This document shows, in pieces, positions 55,430-64,000 of a DNA stretch of 64,000 bases. The stretch covers positions 62,001 through 126,000 of the forward strand of contig CAMRHE010000645.1 of NCBI GenBank assembly GCA_947044405.1, in the 5' to 3' direction. The position numbers and the translations under genes are program-made. Source of the DNA: Leptodactylus fallax (taxonomy: Eukaryota > Chordata > Amphibia > Anura > Leptodactylidae). A model generated the notes under the pieces. It was not told where the DNA came from and made no database searches. It saw only the letters and a program-made list of their open reading frames with translations. The first letter of the stretch is position 1, and each line of letters opens with the position of its first letter.

Positions 55430-57070
55430 GGAAAAAATTCATACTACCACAAAAAATTTGGAAAAATTGACCCTCAAAATATGACCCCATTTTCCAAACT
55501 ACATCCCTCAAGGAATTTATAAAGTGAGCATTTGAAGTCCAATAGTGCTTCACAAAAATTAATGTGCAAAGTAAAAATGGAAAGAAATATGCCACTCCAG
55601 TGCCCAATACGTTGCGCCCTCATTTTTGTCATCAGAAACTTGCACTCCTAAAACTTTAAGCAGGTTATCCTGGGTCCTAAACAGTTATATATGAATAGAA
55701 GGAGAGCCATGCTTTTTGGAATGTAGATTTAGAGGGACTGTTTTTTGGATGATGCTTTTGCAGAGCCCCGGAGGTGCCAGTAAAGTGGAATGCCCCGAGA
55801 AGTGACTCCATTTTGTGAACTACACCCCTCAAAGAATTTTTCAAGGAGCATAGCAAGCATTTTTAATCCTTGAGTGTTGCATTCATTTAGTTTCCAGAAA
55901 TGAATGCGCATCTGGTAGTGAAAAGTTACAATTGCAGTTTTTCCAGTGATATGCCATTTTAGTGCCCAATGTGTTGTGTCCAGCTTTTGTCAGCAGAGAC
56001 ACATACTCCAAACTAAAGTTGGGCAAATCCCAAAAGATTTTTTTCGTCCTGTGTTCGAACAAAGCGAACCACTAATTCGGTTCAGTCCAAACTTGTTCGG
56101 ATAGAGCCAGAAGGGAAATTATTATACTCTGTGGGCTCCTCAGACCCCAGAGTATAATAGATGGAGGCCCAGGGGAAGTGACAAAAATAAAATAATATTT
56201 ATACTCACCTTCCTTTACCTATTCTGGGACTCCTTAGGCGTCAGTCGCTCTGTGTCTTACTCCTCGTGGCGTCCGTTGCTTTTTTTTTCCAGCTGATTTT
56301 TTTTTTATTTTTGTCACCTCACCTGGGACTCCAGCTATTATACTCTGGGGTCTGAAGAGACCCCAGATTATAATAATTTATCAGCAGTGGCCAATTTTAG
56401 TTAATACGAGACAAATTCCAAAGTGTTCAGTTGTGTTAAAAAAAGGAAAAATTTGGAATATTCGGATTGAATCCAGTTTGTTGCGAACTGATTCACCCTT
56501 CTCCATACTCCAAACACTGTTAAGCAGGTTATCCTGGGTACAAAAGCTTTTGGATAGGATAATCTCTGACACAATATATTGCGCACCAAAATTACATATT
56601 TATAGAAAAATTTTCCCTTACAATTTCCAAAATGGGGTCACGTGTCAGGGAATTCCCCTTTATTGACATTTCATGGGCTCTGCAAAAGTGACATGGCTTC
56701 CAAAAACCAAACTGTCTAAATCTGAGCTCCAAAAACCAAATAGTGCTTCTTCTCTTCTGTGCCTGGCTGAATGCCCAAACAGCAGTTTTTAGCCAATTAT
56801 AACATAATTATGTGTGGTATCCGGGGTACAACAAATAAGTCATATAAGTGGGCATAATCTTATATTTGGCCACACAGCAGGGCGCAGAAGTGAAAGCACC
56901 ATTTGCTTTTAGTTTTTGGATACCATGTCACGTTTGAAGAGCCCCTAAGGTACCAGTAAGGTGGAATCATCAGCAAAGTGACCCCATTTTTGAAAACTGC
57001 ACCCCATTGTTGAAAACATGAGCATGTTTTTTATAGATTTGATTTTAAATGCCTGTTTGACTGTGACATC
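55430..57070. repeat. Foldback repeat, copy 2
   Basis: The same forward arm (55500-55990) and reverse arm (56560-56800) as copy 1 at 290-1660, then another forward arm (56810-57010). Shared blocks include CTACACCCCTCAA, CCAAAATGGGGTCAC and GCCCAAACAGCAG. It is interrupted by a 490-bp insertion. Confidence 0.7.
56014..56503. mobile_element. 490-bp non-autonomous element with 12-bp duplication
   Basis: It lies between CATACTCCAAAC at 56002-56013 and 56504-56515. The ends AAAGTTGGGCAAATCC and GATTCACCCTTCT are partial inverts. The body holds two copies of the palindromic TATTATACTCTGGGGTCTGA module in opposite arms (56125-56160 and 56335-56375). Confidence 0.65.
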
Positions 57071-57089
57071 TAAGGGGTTAACATTTGCT

Positions 57090-58110
57090 ATCAGAGTTCA
57101 GTCTTAGAGCAGAGTATTAGCAGTGTGTTGTAGCTAGCACCTGCTCTGAAAGCTGCCTGCTCAGTGTCTGAGCGCGCGGAAGGATTCTGCCATAATAGTA
57201 CAGCAGTTTGCCTTAAAGCCTCATCAGTGCCATACTATTATGGCACATGTTGCGAAGGGATTAATATTAATTTCTATCATCTTCCGTGATACTACATATT
57301 GTATATATTTACAGGAGATACAATTTTAACAAGTGTATTAACAAAATGCAGAGTTTACCTGACAGGAGAAGCTGATAATCAAAAAAAGAGTAACAGGCAC
57401 TTTTCTTTTGAGATTTAAAATATTTTAAAATAGACCGGTAGGACACCGGAGCATCAGGGAAAGGTGAGTATGATTTTTTTTTTTTTCACCGCCCCCGGCC
57501 GATTTAAAAAATAATATTTTTTCCTGGACAACCTCTTTGGCTTGATGTTTTATGACGGCTTTTTATACTTGTCTCTCATATTTTCCCTTCATGCTTAACC
57601 CCTACGTGCACCACTAAAAGTAACCAAAACTTCATACATTCCCCAACATGGTAACAATAAAAACTACATGTTGTCCCGCAAAAAAAGACATGTTACACAG
57701 CTCCATACAATGAAATATAAAAGTTACAGGTGTCAGAATATGGTGATTCAAAGAAATTTTTTTTTCTTCAAAATTTAGAATTTTTGCAAAGTTAATAAAA
57801 ACATGAAAAAACTATATAAATTTGGTATCACCGTGATCATACCAACCCAGAGAATAAAACTAATATAGCATTTTCACTGCACAGTGGTAGCTGTAAAAAC
57901 AAAACCTGTAAAGAATTGGAGGTACTGCATTTTTTTCAATTCTACCTTTTTCAATTTTTCTCCCGATTCGCAGTACTTTATACAGAATAATAAATGGTAC
58001 TATTTTGAAGTACAAATTGTCATGCAAAAATCAAGCCCTAATGTAACTACGTAAACAGAAAAATTAGAAAGTTATGGCTTTTGCAAAGCAGGGAGTAAAA
58101 AATAAAAACA
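57090..58110 (+). repeat. Interspersed repeat R, copy 4
   Basis: A block with TGGCACATGTTGCGAAGGG and CATACTATTATGG is followed, after a CCTGGACAACCTCTTT module (57440-57540), by the R blocks TTGTCCCGCAAAAAAAGACA, AAAGTTACAGGTGTCAGAA, AAATTTGGTATCACCGTG and TTGTCATGCAAAAATCAAGC. Confidence 0.7.
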
Positions 58111-58507
58111 AAATAAATGTTAATATACAGTATATGTGGGAAGACTGATTGCTTTCCATCACCTCTTCCTTCCCTTGTAAATCATTGCACTATTGTTGCA
58201 TGCCTCTTCTTATGGCAAATGCTTTGCAACAATAATTCATAGTTCATTGAGAAAAGTTTAGTATAGCTAGAACTACAGTGCGCAAGAAGATAAGATAAAT
58301 TAAGATAAGATAATCCTTTAATAGTCCCACAATGGGGACATTCAGTGTATTACAGCAGCATAGATAATACAAACACAAATACAAAAAACTCCAAGGTAGA
58401 AGCATTACAGTGACAGTAGGTACAGATAAAAAGGTAAAGGTAAAAAAGTAGTAGAAGGGATATCACAACTTAAGATCTTTCAGTTGTCTGTATGAAATGA
58501 CCTCCGC

Positions 58508-61138
58508 TTAGGTCGGTGTTGGGTTGTACAGCCTAACCACAGCAGGGAGGAAAGACTTCCGATAGTGCTCCTTCTCACACTTAGGGTGAAGCAGTTGGTC
58601 AGTACTGCCCAGTGCTATCACGGTCTCATACATGGGATGGGAGTTATTCTCCAGCATGGAGCTCACCACAGACAGTATCCTTCTGTCACCCACCATCTGC
58701 ACTGGGTCCAGGGGGCTCCCCAGGACAGAGCTGGCCCTTCTAATCAGCTTGTCAAGTCTATTCCTATCCCTGGTTGATATGCTACTCCCCCAGCAGACCA
58801 CTCCAAAGAAGATGGCTGATGCCACTACCGAGTTGAAAAAGGCCCTAAGAAGTGCCCCCTGGACTCCAAAGGCTCTCAGCCTCCTAAGTAGGTAGAACCT
58901 GTGGCTCTCTCTGTACAGTGCATCCAAGTGATCTGCCCAGTCCAGCTTATTATTGAGGAACACACCCAGTTACTTATAGGTGTTGACTATCTCAATGCCT
59001 GTCCCCTGGATGTCCACTGGTATTGGAGGATATCTGTGCTTGCAAAAGTCCACCACCATCTCCTTAGTCTTCCCAGCATTAATCCTAAAGGTGGTTCTGC
59101 TGGCACCAATCCACAAAATACTGATTCAGTTCTCTATACTCCCTGTCATCTTCGTCTGTGATGAGGCCTACTATTGCAGAGTTATAGAGAATACTTCTGT
59201 AAGTAGCAGCTAGATGAGTTGCACCTAAAATCTTCAGTGTACAGTGTGAAGAGTAAAGGGGCAAGAACTGTACCTTGAGGTGCCTCTGTATTACACATCA
59301 CGGTGTCTGACACACAGTCCTGGGCTCTCACATACTGATGTCGGTTTATTAGGTAGTGTAGGATCCAGTTGAAGAGGTGGTGGTCCACTCCAGCAAGGGC
59401 CAGCTTGTCTCTCAGTATCCCTGGCTGTATGGTGTTAAAAGCACTGGAGAAATCAAAGAACATTATTCTCACAGTGTTCCCTGGTTTCTCCAGGTGAGAA
59501 AGAGCTCTGTGTAGAAGGTGGATGATAGCATCATCCACCCCAATACCCGGCCAATAGGCAAACTGGAGAGGGTCCATAGCTGAGCTCACTAGAGGGCGGA
59601 GAAGTTTGAGAACCAATATCTCTAAAACCTTTATCAAGTGGGATGTCAATGCTACAGGTCTGTAGCTGTTAAGGTCCCATCAGATGAGATGTCTTTGGAA
59701 CAGGTACCACACAAGATGATAAGATGATTTCCACAGTTGTGGTACCATTCCCAGCTTCAGGCTTATATTGAACATATATGTAATAATACCACACAGCTGG
59801 TCCCCGCAAGTCTTAAGTAGCCTAGCACTGATGCCATCTGTCCCTGTGGCCTTCATTGTCTTGATCTTTCTGAGTTCCTTTCTCACCTGGGCACTTGTGA
59901 AGATCAGACTGTAGCCAGATGACTGATTGCTAGATTTACTGATCTGGAGGTGAGAACTAACAGCAGGAGGTGAGGTCAGTGTGGGAGAGAGGATTGAATG
60001 ATATGCTGGGGTTGGAGGAGCTGGTGTGTGATCAAATCTATTGAAGAATAGATTTAGTGTAACGTCCTTGCCTGTCCAGGCTTTGGCGCCGTCCTCTGGG
60101 CGCACGCTGCGGTGCAGGAGGCGTGCCTGGTTGTAATTCTTTCCTTGGGTTTTTCTTGTATTGTCTGAACACTGTCCTATTCCCTCACCTCCTTAATTGA
60201 TTTTCCACCACGTCCTTCTCCTTCACCTTGCTCTCCCCCTGCTCCACTAAGAGTTAACTTTAGTCCTGCCTTTGTGATTGACAGCCTGTCCTCCTATCAA
60301 GTCCGGGGCGGGTTCTTTCTCCCTATTTATTGTTTGCTCACTTTCCCATCGGCGCCTGCTATTGCATTTTGCTTACTGGCTATACTCCTTGTTCCTTGTT
60401 ACCTGCTCTTCTGATTTTCTGAGCACTGGCTTTCCTTTGACTATTCTCTTGGATTTTGATTCTGTACTGCATTGCTCGATTGTTACCGACCCCTTGGCTA
60501 GCTGACCTCCCTTTGTTGTTTGTGCGTCCTGTCTGCGTTCTCTGTTGTCACTTATTCAGAGTAGGGACCGGCTCCAAGTTGTTCCTGTCATTAGGACAGT
60601 GAGACAAGTAGGTAGGGACAGGGTCTGGGTCAACTTTAGGGCTCACTGTCTCTGTATTCCCTTCCTCTCAGGTTTTTGCAGCAGCACTGGAGAATTGCTC
60701 AACTGGCAATTCCCTTACATTTAGTTCATTAAGCCACTTTGTATCTCCTTTTACCTGAGAGACAGGCTGTCTGTGTCCAGATATTGACTTAAGACTTTTC
60801 CAGACCTCACTAATCTTTTTGAGTGCCATTTGTTCTTCCATCTATCTCATATAATTGGCTTTCCCCTCCCGGATTTGACGCCTCAGCTCCTTTTTCACCT
60901 TCCTCAGCCTTTCCTGACCTAAATACCATCTTTTTCTCCTTGAGAAAAACTTTTATATCAGGGTTAATCCATGATTTGTTGTTAGAGAAGCATCTCACCA
61001 ATTTTGTGGGTACCGAGTTGTCCACACAAAAATTAATGTAGTCTGTTATGCAGTGTGTGAGACCTTCCATGTCCTCCCCATAGGAATCCTGCAGCTCTTC
61101 CCAAGACAAAGGGTAATAATTAAATGAGTTTTCTGGGA
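58508..61138 (-). pseudogene. L2 ORF2 (linker, RT and C-terminus), broken
   Basis: In minus-strand order: the pre-RT linker (ITDYINFCVDNSVPTK, KSWINPDIKVFLKEKK) at 61138-60850; after the LTR, the RT start TDGISARLLKTCGDQL (60105-59680); IMFFDFSSAFNTIQPG with the catalytic Asp; PQGTVLAPLLFTLYTEDF (59649-59182). The region with the catalytic DD pair is in broken frames. The C-terminus LDWADHLDALYRESH to FLPAVVRLYNPTPT (58963-58508) is well preserved. L2/CR1-group proteins prime reverse transcription at a nicked target. Multiple frame breaks make it a pseudogene. Confidence 0.8.
60058..60719 (+). mobile_element. Solo LTR of an LTR retrotransposon
   Basis: It starts TGTAACGTCCTTGCC and ends CAATTCCCTTACA (TG...CA ends), 662 bp, flanked by TTTAG at 60053-60057 and 60720-60724. 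A TATTTATTG element near 60326 could be the promoter. It arose by recombination between two LTRs of an insertion in the L2 copy. Family probably gypsy-like (TGTAACG start); the strand is inferred. Confidence 0.82.
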
Positions 61139-61139
61139 T

Positions 61140-61260
61140 CACAATATAAGGTCTATCCTTAGAAAAGGCCATCAATATCAATATTGCGGTCTGACTCTTG
61201 GCACCCCTGCCAATCAGCTCTCTCCATGGAACATGGGCAAGTGCTGCAGAATTTCAAAGG
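61140..61260. repeat. Common interspersed repeat fragment
   Basis: AAAAGGCCATCAATATCAATATTG and GGCACCCCTGCCAATCAGCT link it to the family at 23500 and 13910. Confidence 0.55.
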
Positions 61261-61519
61261 GTAAAAGCTGTGGTGAAAACCCAAGACATAAACTGACATG
61301 CTGTAGCTTGAAACCGACAGATTTCAATGCTACAGCATGTTTGGGCATCGACTTTATTGGCAGTAAGTGGAAAAGATTTGTTTAAATTTCATCCACTATG
61401 CTGCTAATGTGCATTGCAGAGCATAATGATGTCAGTGTGCCCCACATGACTGCTGAGGAGGATGCGTGATGTTAGATGCAGGCCTGAAGAGGATGCATAG
61501 ACAGACAAATGCTCCACTT

Positions 61520-61640
61520 GTTATATGCTGTGGTCTGAGGAGTACAATAATAGCACTGAAACAAAGCCCGAGTGCCAAACCTCATGAATATTTGTTAAAA
61601 TGAATTTTGTGGGGTTTTCCTGAAGCAGTATAGTGAGTAT
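61520..61640. repeat. Palindromic-module relative preceding the minisatellite
   Basis: TTATATGCTGTGGTCTGAGGAG, AATAATAGCACTGAAACAAA and CCTCATGAATATTTGT match 63232-63315 in the same order. Confidence 0.65.
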
Positions 61641-61649
61641 GAGTATAGT

Positions 61650-62420
61650 ACTTTGGGTGTTCTAGGGAGCATTTTAAACTGTGTGGGGGCACCGTCGGGA
61701 GCATATTATACTGTGTGTGGCCACTGTGGAGCATTATGCTGGGGGGAGGGAGCATATTATACTATGGGGACACTGTTGTGCATTATACTGTGGGAAGGTT
61801 CTATGGAGCATTATACTGTGTGGGGCTGCTGTGGAACATTATACTGTGGGGGATGCCTCTTGGGAGCAACTGTGGGGGGCTCTGGGGAGTATATTTACTG
61901 TGTGGAGCCACTATGGAGCATTACAGTGGGGAGGGGCTCAGGGGAGCTTTTTATACTGATGGGGTAACTGTGGAGAATTATACTGTGAAGGAGGGTTCTT
62001 TGGAGCATTTTATACTGTGTTGGGCCACTGTGGAGCATTAAACTATGGGGTTGCTCTTGAGAGGATATTATACTGTGTTCAGCCCCTGTGGAGCATTATA
62101 CTGTGTGTGTGTGTGTGGGGGGGGGGGGAGGGTTTGGGAAGTATATTATACTGTGTGGGGCCACTGTGAAGCATTACAGTGTGGGGGGCTCAGGGGAGTA
62201 TTTTATATCATGTGGGGCTGCTGTGGAGTATTATATTGTGGGGGGACCACAGTGGAGTCTTATACTATGAGGGAGGGCTCTTGGGAGCATTTTATACTGT
62301 TTGGAGTCACTGTGGAACATTATATACCATGTTAAGCATTATACTGTGGGGGAAGCTTCATACTGTGTGGGAAGTATTGGGAATTATATATAACGTGTGG
62401 GGGCCGCAGGACAGGAAACT
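61650..62420. repeat. Minisatellite of TGTGGAGCATTATACTGTG units
   Basis: More than 20 imperfect units of about 30-38 bp over 770 bp, with a GT run and G-run at 62101-62128. Reads as several overlapping Tyr/Trp/Gly-rich frames on the plus strand that are repeat artefacts. Confidence 0.9.
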
Positions 62421-62849
62421 GTAAGATACATTGGGGAGGAGGTGGGCCCACAAGTTTTGCCCCCAAATTTCTAAGGGCAACCTTGTATGCCACGTCTTCA
62501 CTAGAATCTTGGACTGCTCCATGACTGTGTCATTCCCTATACATTGCTTGAGGCTGTCTGTAGGCAAATCTGGCAAATCAAGTCTGACTCCAATGCATTT
62601 ACAGTCTGATTTACATATCTAAAAGACAGTTATCTCTGCATTGCTTCATTGGTTTGTGGCTACAAAAAATACTATTATTGGTTTGGGAGGCATTTCTGAT
62701 CTGACACACTTCTGCTGGAGTCATGGTTGTTCTCCAGCCCTCCATGGTGGAGGCTATTAATTCCGGTCCTTGGGGTACACTAGGGAAAGTGAAACAGAGA
62801 GGCAGGGTGCAGTGGGCTGTACTCTGTCCTCCAGTTAAGGTGGTGAAGT
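62421..62849. other. Stretch without a gene
   Basis: No supported gene. A small palindrome CCAGCCCTCCATGGTGGAGG lies near 62735. Confidence 0.5.
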
Positions 62850-63340
62850 AGGCAGGGGCCCGCAGCCAGCTAGAAATTGCCGGGTCCCCGCATCACTATG
62901 AAAGCGGTTCGTGAAAGCCTGGTTCCCTGACCACTACACATCTCGTTAATAGAAAGGGGCCCGGCGTGTGATGTCTGTGCTGCCAGGCCCTTTTTCCATA
63001 GTAGCCTACTCAGGAGAGGTGATTAAAAATAACAAATTCTTATATTCACCTTTCCTGGGCTTCCGATGGTTCCCAGCATCCTCTTCTGCCTTCCAAACCA
63101 ACAGTGACTTCTGGGGCTCGTGGCAGAAGAGGACCGAAGAGGATACTGGAGAGAACCAGGTGGAGCAAGGATGCCCAGGAGAGATGAGGCAAAGGTGAGT
63201 ATTTTCCATCATCTCCCCTACTCCCCTTCTACTTATTATACTCTGGGGTCTGAGGATACCCCAGAGTATAATAATAGCACCAAAACAAACTGGAGGCCCG
63301 AACCTCATGAATATTCGTCGAATTTTGTAGGTTTCACCTG
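62850..63340. mobile_element. Relative of the 12723 hAT body
   Basis: AGCCTGGTTCCC...ACCACTACACAT, GAAAGGGGCCC, GGTGATTAAAAATAACAAAT and TTATACTCTGGGGTCTGAGG occur in the same order as at 12960-13330. hAT termini were not found, so it may be a fragment. Confidence 0.6.
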
Positions 63341-63359
63341 AAGCGGCTCAAGAGGGGCT

Positions 63360-64000
63360 CTTGAGAGCATGTCATACTTTGTGGGGGCCACTGTGGAGCA
63401 TGTTATACTGTGTGGGGAGCCTATTATACTGTGAAGCATATTATACTGTATGGGAACCACTGTGAAGCATATTATACGGTATGGGGACCACTGTGGAGCA
63501 ATTTTACTGTGTGGGGGCTGCTGTGGAGCATATTATACCTTGTGGAACATTATACTAGAGGGTCCTCTGTGGATCATATTATACTATTTGGGGAGCATTA
63601 TTATTTATTTATTTGACTTACTTATATAGCACCATCATATTCCGCAGTGCTTTACAGACATTGACAGTCACTGTCCCATATAGGGCTCACAATCTATATT
63701 CCCTAGCAGTATGTCTTTGGAGTGTGGGAGGAAACCGGAGGAAACCCATGCAAACACGGGGAGAACATACAAACTCCTTGCAGATGTTGTCCTTGGCAGG
63801 ATTCGAACCCAGGACTCCAGCGCTGCAAGGCTGCAGTGCTAACCACTGAGCCACCGTGCTGCCCTTATTATACTGGTGGGCCTCTAGGCAGCATATTATA
63901 TTGTGGGGAGCCACTGTGGAGAATTATACTGGGGGGCCTCTTGGGACCATTTTATATTGTGTGGAGCCACTGTGGAGTGTTATACTTTGTGGGGCCACGG
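63360..64000. repeat. Minisatellite (GTGGAGCATATTATACTG units), runs off the window
   Basis: Same unit type as 61650-62420, interrupted by a V-SINE at 63605-63864 and continuing to the window end. Confidence 0.85.
63605..63864 (-). mobile_element. V-SINE-type SINE, copy 2
   Basis: Minus strand: head GGCTCAGTGGTTAGCACTG, B box GGGTTCGAATCC, core GTTTGTATGTTCTCCCCGTG and CTCCAAAGACATACTG, tail TATATAAGTAAG. Probable duplication TTATTAT at 63598-63604 and 63865-63871. It retains a better B box than copy 1. The head is tRNA-derived but not a tRNA gene. Confidence 0.87.

Larger units (their letters stand above)
58290..61140 (-). mobile_element. L2-type LINE, 5'-truncated, carrying a solo LTR
   Basis: Minus-strand RT and C-terminal coding parts with a 3' tail whose plus-strand form is AAGATAAGATAATCCTTTAATAG. 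The endonuclease is missing; the 5' end stops near 61140 at a common interspersed repeat. A solo LTR (60058-60719) splits the region before the RT. Confidence 0.82.

Noticed and set aside
61653..62424. Overlapping Tyr/Trp/Gly-rich frames
   Set aside because: Products of a minisatellite read in several frames, not genes.
63795..63864. tRNA gene
   Set aside because: The A and B boxes belong to the head of a V-SINE; no full cloverleaf or anticodon stem could be drawn with confidence.

Overview
This window looks like gene-poor, transposon-saturated DNA of an amphibian, most likely a frog. That is inferred from the repeat mix: two Ngaro-type tyrosine-recombinase retrotransposons, a Tx1-type LINE, two L1 copies, an L2 copy, a Penelope-like fragment, sushi-like gypsy, Tc1/mariner, PIF/Harbinger and hAT pieces, V-SINEs, and several short interspersed families that recur inside the window. 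I found no host protein-coding gene, rRNA gene, functional tRNA gene or CRISPR array. Nearly every recognisable reading frame is a transposon gene, usually broken.

Layout. 0.3-1.66 kb: a large imperfect palindrome (foldback repeat). 2.16-3.1 kb: a MITE and a 5'-truncated Tc1 element. 4276-9683: Ngaro-1, with split direct repeats in the order A1-genes-B1-A2-spacer-B2 and remains of Gag, RT, RNase H, tyrosine recombinase and an SGNH hydrolase. 9.7-12.25 kb: a degenerate Tc1/mariner, a MITE fragment and a Harbinger transposase pseudogene. 12315-28916: Ngaro-2, a diverged relative of Ngaro-1. Its gag gene is split by a non-autonomous hAT element (12723-23866, 8-bp target duplication), and that hAT is split by an 8.66-kb Tx1-like LINE (14829-23489, 10-bp target duplication). 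With the inserts removed Ngaro-2 is about 5450 bp, close to the 5408 bp of Ngaro-1.

28.9-36.1 kb: a tandem repeat of about 140 bp and a MITE split by an L1 (29543-36022, 15-bp duplication) with an intact ORF1. 36.4-39.9 kb: a duplicated LTR-like module, two MITEs and a degenerate minisatellite. 39927-43989: a minus-strand, internally deleted L1 (16-bp duplication). 44-48.4 kb: simple repeats, a minisatellite and copies of common interspersed repeats. 48.4-50.9 kb: a minus-strand gypsy fragment cut by a hAT-like terminus. 51.1-55.3 kb: a MITE, interspersed repeats, a Penelope-like RT fragment and a V-SINE. 55.4-57.1 kb: a second foldback copy carrying a 490-bp insertion with a 12-bp duplication. 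58.3-61.1 kb: a minus-strand L2 carrying a 662-bp solo LTR with a 5-bp duplication. 61.5-64 kb: a minisatellite-bearing repeat family and a second V-SINE.

The genes work together only within each element: Gag, RT, RNase H, YR and SGNH for Ngaro, or ORF1 and ORF2 for the LINEs. The least explained signals are a pair of tandem hairpins in the Tx1-like LINE 3' UTR (near-identical loops, unrelated stems), an extra ORF at the 5' end of that LINE, a conserved splice-acceptor-bearing spacer between A2 and B2 in both Ngaro elements, and hammerhead-ribozyme-like motifs. All calls were made by eye from sequence; no database search was run.
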